From Peribacillus sp. FSL E2-0218 (GTDB taxonomy: Bacteria; Bacillota; Bacilli; Bacillales; DSM-1321), in the NCBI RefSeq assembly GCF_037992945.1, contig NZ_CP150304.1, positions 371,001 to 435,000 on the forward strand: DNA of 64,000 nt, given 5' to 3'. Made by a program: the position numbers and the translations under genes. The notes under the pieces were generated by a model. That model did no database searches. It was not told the origin of the DNA and worked only from the letters and a program-made list of their open reading frames with translations. This document shows, in pieces, positions 25,726 to 34,049 of this stretch (position 1 is the stretch's first letter; the number at the start of each line of letters is the position of its first letter).

Positions 25726-26766
25726 ATGAATTCAAAAACAAAAATCGACAAGATACCACTAAATACATATAAAAATAGAGTAACCAGCTTGGTCATCATG
25801 ATAGTGGGCCTTGCATGCTTACTCGTTTCGATTATTGCTTCAATCAATCTCGGTGCCGCCGATTTGAGCTATCGTGATGTATATAATGCATTATTTCAAT
25901 TTGATGAAGACAATCCCGCTCATACGATCATTCGCCAATTAAGATTTCCGCGGGCAATCGCTGCAGTGTGTGTAGGAGCGGCGTTAGCCGTCTCAGGGGC
26001 AATCATGCAGGGAATGACGAGGAATCCATTGGCTGATCCTTCCATACTGGGTGTAACCGCCGGATCATCGTTTTTCATTGCGATTGCGCTTGTGGTCATG
26101 CCGGGTATAACGTATCTGGGCTTAATGATGTTCTCTTTTGCCGGTGCAGGGTTGGGCGCAGCATTGGTTTTCGGAATCACATCGTATTCAAGGGGCGGCA
26201 TAACGCCTGTCAAGCTCGCACTCGCCGGCTCGGCGATAGCATCCTTGCTTAGCTCGCTTTCAACTGCGGTCGGGATCAAATTCAATATTTCAAAAGATAT
26301 CAGCTATTGGTTTGCCGGAGGGGTTTCAAGTGTGCAGCCGCAGCATGTTTTATTTACGCTTCCATTTATCGTGGTGGGGATATTGGTAGCCTTGGTTCTT
26401 TCCCGCTCCATTTCCATTCTTAGCTTAGGGGAAGAGGTGGCAAAGGGACTTGGGCAAAATACCGGAATCGTGAAGCTTATAGGAATGATTGCGGTGCTGC
26501 TGCTGACCGGAGCTGCAGTATCGATTGCAGGCATGATTGGGTTCGTAGGCCTGGTCATTCCTCATATCACCAGGTTTTTGGTCGGGAATGATTATAGGCT
26601 GATCATCCCTTGTTCCGCCATTCTTGGTGGCGTGCTATTGCTGGTTGCCGATATCGTTGGACGGATGGTGAATGCCCCATTCGAGACGCCTGTCGGGGCC
26701 ATCACAGCCATCATTGGCGTTCCCTTTTTCCTTTATTTAGCTCGTAAAGAAGGGAGGGGACTATGA
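25726..26766 (+). CDS. yfiZ: FecCD-family siderophore ABC permease (YfiZ-like)
   Basis: 346 residues with about ten membrane segments. The FecCD hallmark VSGAIMQGMTRNPLADPSILG is present in the first third, and the cytoplasmic coupling region GMIGFVGLVIPHITRFLVGND in the last third. It is paired with a second permease by an ATGA overlap at 26763. Forms the membrane channel for the YfiY-like lipoprotein; the ATPase is not encoded here and is likely shared, as with YusV in B. subtilis. Expression is presumably Fur-controlled. Confidence 0.85.
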   Translation: MNSKTKIDKIPLNTYKNRVTSLVIMIVGLACLLVSIIASINLGAADLSYRDVYNALFQFDEDNPAHTIIRQLRFPRAIAAVCVGAALAVSGAIMQGMTRNPLADPSILGVTAGSSFFIAIALVVMPGITYLGLMMFSFAGAGLGAALVFGITSYSRGGITPVKLALAGSAIASLLSSLSTAVGIKFNISKDISYWFAGGVSSVQPQHVLFTLPFIVVGILVALVLSRSISILSLGEEVAKGLGQNTGIVKLIGMIAVLLLTGAAVSIAGMIGFVGLVIPHITRFLVGNDYRLIIPCSAILGGVLLLVADIVGRMVNAPFETPVGAITAIIGVPFFLYLARKEGRGL

Positions 26767-27791
26767 TGCCGAAGCATTCCGGCCCCAATGAGGGACGCTT
26801 TAAGAAGCTGCTTGCCTTAACAAGCATTTTAACCATAATTGTGTTTTTTATCAGTATTAACGCAGGATACCTCAAGATTCCGCTGATGGATGTTATATCA
26901 ACATTATTAGGAAATGGCACTGCTGAAAATGAATTGACCATTTTCGATTTCCGTTTGCCAAGGATCGTCATGGCGATCCTTGTAGGAATGGGGATTGCCG
27001 TTTCGGGAGCGATTTTACAGGGCGTTTCCCAAAATCCATTAGCCGACCCTGGCATATTGGGCATCAACGCAGGAGCAGGATTCACGGTCGTCCTTTATAT
27101 GTTCTTTTTCCAGGGCACTGCATTCTTCAATGGAGGATCTTCCGTTTTCATCATGCCCATCACGGCCTTGCTTGGTTCGTTCATTGCCGCGTTTTTAATT
27201 TATGTTCTTTCCTGGAAAAAAGGCCAGGTGACGCCTGCGAGGCTATTACTGGTCGGGATCGGCATCAATGCCGCGTTCGGAGCAGGTTTGGTCATTTTCC
27301 AGATGAAAATGGAACCGAACAATTTCATGAAGGCATTAATCTGGTTATCGGGAACGATTTGGGGCACGAACTGGACGTTTGTCTGGGCGTTATTACCGTG
27401 GTTGGTTGTCTTGATTCCTTTCGCCATTTATAAATCAAAAGTATTGGACGTTCTGCGGTTAGGTGATTCGATCGCCATCGGCGTCGGTGTACGGATAGAA
27501 AAGGAACGCAGGTTATTATTGATGGTTTCCGTCGCACTGGCTGGTGTATGTGTTTCCGTGGGCGGGGGCATAACCTTTTTAGGTCTGATCGCCCCGCATA
27601 TGGCGAGAAGGCTAGTGGGGGGGACACACGCAAGATTATTGCCATTGACTGCAATCCTAGGTGCTTTATTGCTGTTATCCGCCGATACATTGGGACGGGT
27701 CATCATGGCCCCGATGGAACTGCCGGTGGGGATCATCGTCTCGATTCTAGGAGCTCCGTACTTCATTTACTTGCTTGTGAAAAACATTTAG
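26763..27791 (+). CDS. yfhA: FecCD-family siderophore ABC permease (YfhA-like)
   Basis: 342 residues, second subunit of the permease heterodimer. The hallmark VSGAILQGVSQNPLADPGILG and the coupling segment GGGITFLGLIAPHMARRLVGG are both present. The start ATG overlaps the yfiZ-like stop (ATGA), so synthesis is coupled. A terminator follows at 27838. Gene naming follows the B. subtilis arrangement yfiY divergent from yfiZ-yfhA. Confidence 0.85.
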   Translation: MMPKHSGPNEGRFKKLLALTSILTIIVFFISINAGYLKIPLMDVISTLLGNGTAENELTIFDFRLPRIVMAILVGMGIAVSGAILQGVSQNPLADPGILGINAGAGFTVVLYMFFFQGTAFFNGGSSVFIMPITALLGSFIAAFLIYVLSWKKGQVTPARLLLVGIGINAAFGAGLVIFQMKMEPNNFMKALIWLSGTIWGTNWTFVWALLPWLVVLIPFAIYKSKVLDVLRLGDSIAIGVGVRIEKERRLLLMVSVALAGVCVSVGGGITFLGLIAPHMARRLVGGTHARLLPLTAILGALLLLSADTLGRVIMAPMELPVGIIVSILGAPYFIYLLVKNI

Positions 27792-27837
27792 CTATTGAAG
27801 TTGTGCAAGGGTTGTACCATATAAACTGGAAGGAGAT

Positions 27838-27872
27838 GCCGTCTGATTTTGCAGGCGGCCTCTTTTTTGTTC
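27838..27872 (+). terminator. Terminator after the siderophore permeases
   Basis: GCCGTCTG pairs with CAGGCGGC (one G-U) around ATTTTG, followed by CTCTTTTTTG. Confidence 0.7.
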
Positions 27873-27889
27873 CAAAGCGGAGTCCAGGG

Positions 27890-27904
27890 CCGCCCGCGGA
27901 AAGC
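27890..27904. repeat. Fragment of the GC-rich repeat also carried by the IS element
   Basis: CCGCCCGCGGAAAGC is an exact 15-base match, on the opposite strand, to the GC-rich noncoding block of the IS1182 element near 35900-35920. The surrounding 27873-28033 has no gene. Confidence 0.5.
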
Positions 27905-28033
27905 AAGATTTTAACATTGTTTTACGCTGGATGAAGAGGAAAGAGAGTCAAATTTCAGGAAGCGAAGCCTGTAGCCCGAATATGCATGTAGTGGGATGAA
28001 AGTCTCGCAATAAAAAGAAATCTGAAAAAGAGG

Positions 28034-28068
28034 TTGACCGGACGGCTTGTACCCGCTTACAATAATAT
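28034..28068 (+). promoter_or_regulatory. hut operon promoter
   Basis: TTGACC and TACAAT are separated by about 18 bases, 50 bases before the hutP start. A good match to a sigma-A promoter. Confidence 0.6.
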
Positions 28069-28111
28069 GTAGTTATTAGTCAATTTAGAAAATTGAAAAT
28101 GAGGTCCTTGC

Positions 28112-28561
28112 ATGACTAAGGAATTCGACAGAAGAATCGGGCGCCATGCAATCATGTACGCGTTTGCGGAAGAAGAGGAAGAAATTTCATTAACGAATGA
28201 TTTAAAGCGAATGGATTGGCTTTATGGAAAAGGGAAGGTCGGTTCGATGGAGCTGCAGAAAATTGTGGCAGCCATCGAGACATCAGCGAAAAGGCTGGGA
28301 CTGGTCAATCCCGATATATATCGTGAAATGCATGCGCTGTACCATGCGATCATCGAGGCATTGCACGGGGTGACTCGAGGCCAAGTCGAGCTTGGCGGTC
28401 TATTGAGGACGGCGGGCCTTCGGTTTGCAATCGTCCGAGGCAGGCCCTTCAAGAACGGTGATGAGGGCGAATGGATTGCAGTCGCCGTGTATGGAACGAT
28501 CGGCGCACCGGTTCGGGGATTCGAGCATGAAGCGGTTGGCTTGGGAATTAACCACATTTAA
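28112..28561 (+). CDS. hutP: Hut operon positive regulator (RNA-binding antiterminator)
   Basis: 149 residues, equal to known HutP. HutP, with L-histidine and Mg2+, binds UAG-rich RNA between hutP and hutH and prevents termination (established in B. subtilis). Recognisable parts include [17 protein letters not shown] at the N-terminus, [17 protein letters not shown], and the metal/histidine-binding C-terminus [11 protein letters not shown]. The target RNA is seen directly downstream. ATG 28112 follows GAGGTCC. Confidence 0.95.
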   Translation: MTKEFDRRIGRHAIMYAFAEEEEEISLTNDLKRMDWLYGKGKVGSMELQKIVAAIETSAKRLGLVNPDIYREMHALYHAIIEALHGVTRGQVELGGLLRTAGLRFAIVRGRPFKNGDEGEWIAVAVYGTIGAPVRGFEHEAVGLGINHI

Positions 28562-28576
28562 ATATTTAAAAGCCTA

Positions 28577-28640
28577 TAGTTAATTAGTGAATTAGGGGGC
28601 TGTATTGATGACTGGATAAGTCTGTCAATATGGCCTCCTT
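28577..28640 (+). promoter_or_regulatory. HutP-responsive terminator with UAG triplets
   Basis: Three TAG triplets (28577, 28585, 28593) are spaced five bases apart directly before a stem in which GGGGGC and TATTGA pair with TCAATA and GCCTCC, ending in TTTTTG. This is the layout of the B. subtilis hut attenuator. Confidence 0.85.
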
Positions 28641-28675
28641 TTTGTTTGTGAAAAAAGGATGAGGGGTGCAGGAAA

Positions 28676-30193
28676 ATGATTACGTTAACAGGCCAAACTT
28701 TAACGATTGAAGATGCGAAGCAAGTATTGTATGGAGGGGCATTCGTCACGGCATCAGCCGAGAGTGTCGAGAAGGTGGAAAAAAGCCGGGAGGCGGTTGA
28801 GAATATCGTGAAACAAAAGAAAGTCGTCTATGGGATTACAACAGGTTTCGGAAAATTCAGCGATGTGCTGATTGATGCAGGTGATGCAGAGCAGCTGCAG
28901 TGGAATTTGATCCATTCTCACGCATGCGGTGTAGGCGAACCGTTTCCTGAGGTGGTTTCAAGAGCGATGGTCCTACTCCGTGCCAATGCGCTCTTAAAAG
29001 GGTTCTCCGGGGTGCGTCCTGTGGTCATCGAACGCTTGATCGAGCTTTTGAATGCCGGGGTCCATCCGGTCATCCCTCAGCAAGGTTCACTTGGGGCGAG
29101 CGGCGACTTGGCGCCTCTTTCCCATTTGGCGCTGGTATTGATGGGGGAAGGAGAAGTGTTCTACAAAGGTGACCGAATGGAGGCGATCACCGCATTATCG
29201 AAAGAAGGGATTCTGCCGCTGACGCTTAAAGCGAAAGAAGGATTGGCATTAATCAACGGAACGCAGGCGATGACGGGGATGGGCCTGGTCAATTATATCG
29301 AAGCGGAACAGCTTGCCCATCAAACGGAGGCGATTGCTTCCTTGACGTTAGAAGGGCTGCGCGGCATTGAAGACGCCTTTGATCCGGATGTTCATCTTGC
29401 CCGCGGTTATCGCCAGCAAACGGAGGTCGCGGAACGGATTCGCCGCATGATCCATGGCAGCCAGCTCATCACCAAGCAAGGGGAGCTCAGGGTACAGGAT
29501 GCGTATTCGCTTCGGTGCATTCCTCAGGTTCATGGGGCATCATGGCAAACTCTCGATTATGTCAAAGAAAAACTGGAAATTGAAATGAATGCTGCAACGG
29601 ATAATCCGCTTATATTCGATGATGGTGAAAAGGTGATTTCAGGCGGAAACTTCCATGGCCAGCCGATAGCGTTTGCGATGGACTTCATGAAAATCGCCGT
29701 TGCCGAGCTTGCGAACATTTCCGAGCGCCGGATCGAGCGACTCGTCAATCCCCAGTTGAATGATTTACCGCCATTCCTGAGTCCGTCGCCTGGCTTGCAA
29801 TCGGGAGCGATGATCATGCAATATTGCGCCGCTTCACTCGTCTCTGAAAATAAGACACTCGCCCATCCGGCTAGTGTGGATTCCATTCCATCTTCAGCGA
29901 ATCAGGAAGATCATGTAAGCATGGGGACTATTGGATCGCGGCACGCGCATCAAATCATCCAAAACGTCCGCCGCGTTTTGGCGATAGAGCTCATTTGTGC
30001 CCTGCAAGCGGTGGAGTACCGCGGAACGGAAAAGATGGCTCCATTCACGAAGGATTTTTATACGGAAGCAAGAAAGATCATTCCGAGCATTACACAAGAT
30101 CGCGTCTTCGCTAAGGATATCGAAGCAGCGGCTAGCTGGTTACTTGAAATCGACTGGAATTCGTTCATTCATGGGACCTTGCATACCACATAA
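28676..30193 (+). CDS. hutH: Histidine ammonia-lyase
   Basis: 505 residues. Removes ammonia from L-histidine to give urocanate. The MIO prosthetic group forms from Ala141-Ser142-Gly143 in [11 protein letters not shown]. The [12 protein letters not shown] and [16 protein letters not shown] blocks are also conserved. It is under the HutP attenuator just upstream. In B. subtilis the next genes are hutU, hutI, hutG and hutM; here an amino-acid permease of a different family (APC) follows, so urocanate degradation must be encoded elsewhere or be absent. Confidence 0.96.
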   Translation: MITLTGQTLTIEDAKQVLYGGAFVTASAESVEKVEKSREAVENIVKQKKVVYGITTGFGKFSDVLIDAGDAEQLQWNLIHSHACGVGEPFPEVVSRAMVLLRANALLKGFSGVRPVVIERLIELLNAGVHPVIPQQGSLGASGDLAPLSHLALVLMGEGEVFYKGDRMEAITALSKEGILPLTLKAKEGLALINGTQAMTGMGLVNYIEAEQLAHQTEAIASLTLEGLRGIEDAFDPDVHLARGYRQQTEVAERIRRMIHGSQLITKQGELRVQDAYSLRCIPQVHGASWQTLDYVKEKLEIEMNAATDNPLIFDDGEKVISGGNFHGQPIAFAMDFMKIAVAELANISERRIERLVNPQLNDLPPFLSPSPGLQSGAMIMQYCAASLVSENKTLAHPASVDSIPSSANQEDHVSMGTIGSRHAHQIIQNVRRVLAIELICALQAVEYRGTEKMAPFTKDFYTEARKIIPSITQDRVFAKDIEAAASWLLEIDWNSFIHGTLHTT

Positions 30194-30387
30194 TGATAGG
30201 ACGGTTTTCTTCTAAACGCTAGGCCCATGAGCCCCTTACCGGGTTTGTAGGCCTGGCGGCGTTTGAAAAAGTACATAGTTCCAAAAAACCCGAAAGTATC
30301 TTCTTGATTAGAGAAAAAGACCTGGATGCAGTGAAAATCGACAAGATTTTGAGAGATTAAAAATGCATGGTTGGAGGGGAATTTAAT

Positions 30388-31875
30388 TTGGAAAATCGCC
30401 AATTGCAACTGCCCGGTAAAAATGAGCAAAACGAGCCGCCACATTCTTTGCAAAGAAAACTGAAAGCGCGCCATCTGACGATGATTTCATTAGGCGGTGC
30501 GATTGGAACGGGGCTCTTCCTCGGAAGTGGCCCAGCCATCCATTCAGCAGGTCCTGGCGGGGCGTTGGTCGCATATGCCGTCATCGGCATCATGGTATAT
30601 TTCATCATGACAAGCTTGGGGGAATTGGCATCATTCATGCCAGTCAGCGGTGCTTTCAGTACATATGCCACAAGGTTCATCGATCCCGCCCTCGGATTTG
30701 CGCTTGGCTGGAACTATTGGTTCACTTGGGCGATGACGCTTGCCGCGGAACTATCTGCCGCAACGATGGTCATGAAATTCTGGTTTCCGCACAGTCCATC
30801 ATTTTTATGGAGTTCCATGTTTTTAGTTTTGATATTCCTATTGAATTACGTATCCGTGAAAGGGTATGGAGAAGGGGAATATTGGTTTTCACTCATCAAG
30901 GTCGCGACCATCATCATCTTTATCGTGGTCGGTATACTGATGATCTTCGGAATCATGAACGGAGAGGCGATCGGCTTTAAAAATTTCACGGTAGGTGACG
31001 CCCCGTTCGCTGGCGGGTTCTTGGCGACATTGGGAATTTTCATAGCGGCTGGTTTTTCTTTTCAAGGAACCGAAATCGTCGGTGTGGCAGCGGGTGAAAG
31101 TGAAGATCCGGCAAAGAATGTTCCAAGGGCCGTTCGCAGCATCTTTTGGCGGATATTCCTGTTTTATATTTTAGCCATCCTGGTTATCGGCCTGATCGTT
31201 CCCTATACAAATGGGAGTCTTCAGGGGCACACAATCATGGTCAGCCCGTTTACGATGGTATTTGAAAAAGTGGGACTGGCATTTGCAGCTTCAGTGATGA
31301 ATGCCATCATTTTAACGGCAGTATTATCAGCAGGTAATTCAAGTCTTTATGTGACAAGCCGGATGTTGTACTCGATGGCAAATGAAGGGCTGGCACCAAA
31401 ACTTTTCGGAAAGCTCAACAAGCGAGGCGTTCCCATCTGGGGACTGATCGTCACTTCACTTGTAGGCATGCTGGCATTTTTTGCATCCATTTTCGGTGAT
31501 GGAGTGATTTATGTTTGGCTGATGAATGCAGTCGGAGTTACGGGTTTTATCTTTTGGCTTGGCATAGCGGCAAGTCATTACCGGTTTCGGAAAGCATACA
31601 TCGCTCAAGGGCATTCATTAAATGATCTTCCCTATCTGTCAAAATGGTTCCCTTTTGGTCCGATATTTTCCTTTGCCCTATGTTTCTTCGTTTTAATGGC
31701 GCAAAACTATCAGGCATTCATGGGAGACCACATTAATTGGGCGGGCGTAATGGCAGCTTATCTTGGCATCCCGTTTTTTCTGGTAATGTGGCTCGGCTAT
31801 AAATTCGTTAAAAAAACGAAAGTGATTCCGTTAGAAAAATGCCGGATAAATTTCGATGAACATAGGAATGTGTAA
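30388..31875 (+). CDS. APC-family amino-acid permease (likely histidine or basic/aromatic)
   Basis: About 495 residues with twelve membrane segments, amino-acid/polyamine/organocation superfamily, AAT subfamily (GabP/LysP/AroP-like). The signature LKARHLTMISLGGAIGTGLF opens the first segment. The TTG at 30388 follows GGAGGGG with eight bases between and is the likely start; the ATG at 30367 has no ribosome site. Being 195 bases from hutH, with a hairpin in between (30212-30263), it may belong to the hut transcript and import histidine, which is inference from position only. Confidence 0.82.
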   Translation: MENRQLQLPGKNEQNEPPHSLQRKLKARHLTMISLGGAIGTGLFLGSGPAIHSAGPGGALVAYAVIGIMVYFIMTSLGELASFMPVSGAFSTYATRFIDPALGFALGWNYWFTWAMTLAAELSAATMVMKFWFPHSPSFLWSSMFLVLIFLLNYVSVKGYGEGEYWFSLIKVATIIIFIVVGILMIFGIMNGEAIGFKNFTVGDAPFAGGFLATLGIFIAAGFSFQGTEIVGVAAGESEDPAKNVPRAVRSIFWRIFLFYILAILVIGLIVPYTNGSLQGHTIMVSPFTMVFEKVGLAFAASVMNAIILTAVLSAGNSSLYVTSRMLYSMANEGLAPKLFGKLNKRGVPIWGLIVTSLVGMLAFFASIFGDGVIYVWLMNAVGVTGFIFWLGIAASHYRFRKAYIAQGHSLNDLPYLSKWFPFGPIFSFALCFFVLMAQNYQAFMGDHINWAGVMAAYLGIPFFLVMWLGYKFVKKTKVIPLEKCRINFDEHRNV

Positions 31876-31887
31876 CGCATGGATGAA

Positions 31888-31921
31888 AGCCTTGAAATAG
31901 GAAATTATTTCAAGGTTTTAT
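31888..31921 (+). terminator. Terminator after the amino-acid permease
   Basis: CCTTGAAATA pairs with TATTTCAAGG around a short loop and is followed by TTTTATTTTG. Confidence 0.8.
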
Positions 31922-32179
31922 TTTGAGGATTTGGGGGAATAAGATACGGGATTATCCAAAGGTGGGATGTTCCAAAAGTGTTTCTGGGGTTTTTTGGAAC
32001 TTTACAAATCGAAAAAAACTGAAAAAAATTACGGCGGAGGGTAGGACTTTATTTTTTCGGCTTGCCAGAACGTTGGTATATCAACGTTTTCTCAAGATTC
32101 CGGAACCCTAGTAAGGGAATGTGATTTTGGCCATTATAAGCAGGAATCCGGCCGCACATCATTTGAATTAATATTCATA

Positions 32180-32578
32180 GTTTGTTAAGGTAATGAAGTA
32201 CTTTAGGGATAAAGGTTCAGTCCATGTGCTTGGACTGACCGAAGCTTTAAAATAAAAACCATTATATTTCAGTTGGTATATGCTGTGCCTGTTCGATTCC
32301 TCAGTAGTATTGCACCTCTTTTCCCTGCTTGAAATACTCAAAATAGACACATGGGAATCCTATATTATTTTCAATGCGTTTTGGTGTCATACCAAGTATT
32401 ATTCCACCTGGTTTTAGGAAAATGAAGTACTTTAGAGGGTAATCGTTTGTCCGACGCCTGGACAATGTCTCTAAGTGGAAATCGTTTATGTTACAGGTGG
32501 TATAGGTTGTGCCTGCTTGTTCCCTCAGTTGTGATTACACCTCTTTTTCCTACTGGAAATGCTCAATTAATCACGCAT
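32180..32578. repeat. Two diverged direct repeats of about 160 bp upstream of opuA
   Basis: Copy 1 runs from about 32180 to 32352 and copy 2 from about 32410 to 32578. Both contain AATGAAGTACTTTAG near the start, then GGTATA followed by TGTGCCTG in the middle, and a CACCTCTTTT segment followed by TGAAAT or GGAAAT close to the end. Indels and substitutions between them argue against recent duplication. Neither copy has a coding frame preserved in both. The remaining part of the gap 31922-32839 has no gene. Confidence 0.75.
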
Positions 32579-32839
32579 ATATAATCCAAGTAAAGAATTC
32601 CTTCTTGGGAACAATACATTACAAGAAGGCCCCTCATATATGTGTCAAATCCGCTTTTTTTGATCTATATATAGTATGGAATATATAGTATGGAACATAA
32701 GAAAAAGTGTAGAGCTAGAATCGTTTTTTACATTCCGATTATTTCAAGGGACGTGTGTATTAATCATCATCACTCGCATAAAACGGGGAAATTCAGCAAA
32801 ACTGAATCATATGGGCAACTATTAGAATGAGGTGACTTG

Positions 32840-34045
32840 ATGAAGCCATATGTAGAAGTCAGAAATGTCTCGAAAATTTTCGGCAAATCTCCAAAAGCTG
32901 CAACAGATTTATTGATTCAAGGCAAATCGAAAAAAGAAATACTGAAAGAAACGGGACAGACTGTCGGCGTTAATAATGTGAATTTCGAGATTTACCCTGG
33001 AGAAATATTCGTCATCATGGGTCTATCCGGAAGCGGTAAATCGACGTTGATCCGTATGTTCAATCGCTTGATCGATCCCACCCTTGGTGAAATATTGATT
33101 GGCGGAGAAGATATCGTAAAGATGAACGCCGCCCGTTTAAGAGAGGTCAGGCAAAAGAAAATAAGCATGGTATTTCAGAACTTTGCTTTATTCCCGCATA
33201 AAACGATATTGGAAAACGCGGAATTCGGGCTCGAAATCCAGAAGGTCGATCCTGCAAAACGTCATGATAAAGCCATGAAGGCGCTTGAGGCGGTCGGATT
33301 GAAGGGCTATGAAAATCAGCTTCCATCCCAACTTAGCGGCGGTATGCAGCAAAGGGTCGGATTAGCGCGGGCGCTTGCAAGCGACACGGACGTATTATTG
33401 ATGGATGAGGCCTTTAGCGCCCTTGATCCACTAATACGTAAAGATATGCAGGATGAGCTGGTTGAAATTCAAGATCAGTATAAAAAAACGATCATTTTCA
33501 TTACCCATGATCTTGATGAAGCATTGAGAATCGGGGATAGGATCGCGCTTATGAAGGATGGAAGCGTGATTCAGCTGGGAACACCAGAACAAATCATGAT
33601 GAATCCAGCCAATGAATTTGTCGAGAAGTTCGTCGAAGATGTTGATTTATCAAAAGTATTGACAGCATCTCATGTGATGATCCGACCAGAGAAAATCTCA
33701 GTTGACAGAGGACCGAGGGTTGCCTTGGAAATCATGCGTAAACAGGGATATTCAAGCATTTTCGTTGTGGATAGGAAGCAGAAATTATTGGGGGCGGTGA
33801 CAGCTGAACAAGCGCGTCAGGCCATGAGCAATAATCAATCGATTTCCGAAGTGATGACTACGGATATCCCGACAGTCAAAGAAGATGAATTACTAGGAAA
33901 CCTTATGGACGTGATGGCAACGTCAAGCTTGCCGATCTCTGTCGTAGATGATGAAAAAAGAATTAAAGGAATTCTTCTCCGCGGTGCCGTTATCGGTGCC
34001 TTGGCAGGTAATAAAGATTCCTTGAATGAAATGGAGAGTGAATAA
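32840..34045 (+). CDS. opuAA: Glycine betaine/proline ABC transporter ATP-binding protein
   Basis: 401 residues. ATPase of the OpuA osmoprotectant importer. The Walker A GLSGSGKST is at 61-69, signature LSGGMQQR at about 165-172, and LLMDEAFSALDP is Walker B. After residue 270 comes a tandem CBS domain pair, the part that senses ionic strength in OpuA (known for Lactococcus OpuA). The ATG at 32840, four bases after GAGGTGA, is preferred over TTG 32837. The next gene starts just after its stop. Confidence 0.94.
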   Translation: MKPYVEVRNVSKIFGKSPKAATDLLIQGKSKKEILKETGQTVGVNNVNFEIYPGEIFVIMGLSGSGKSTLIRMFNRLIDPTLGEILIGGEDIVKMNAARLREVRQKKISMVFQNFALFPHKTILENAEFGLEIQKVDPAKRHDKAMKALEAVGLKGYENQLPSQLSGGMQQRVGLARALASDTDVLLMDEAFSALDPLIRKDMQDELVEIQDQYKKTIIFITHDLDEALRIGDRIALMKDGSVIQLGTPEQIMMNPANEFVEKFVEDVDLSKVLTASHVMIRPEKISVDRGPRVALEIMRKQGYSSIFVVDRKQKLLGAVTAEQARQAMSNNQSISEVMTTDIPTVKEDELLGNLMDVMATSSLPISVVDDEKRIKGILLRGAVIGALAGNKDSLNEMESE

Positions 34046-34049
34046 TTCA

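Noticed and set aside
31923..32111. 62-codon open frame between the permease terminator and the direct repeats
   Set aside because: No ribosome site at a proper distance, atypical composition and no recognisable motif.
32180..32578. Direct repeats considered as tandem lysine riboswitches, because AGAGGTGC appears on the minus strand
   Set aside because: Only this short string matches; the remaining lysine riboswitch core motifs and stems are absent, and the second copy does not preserve the string fully.
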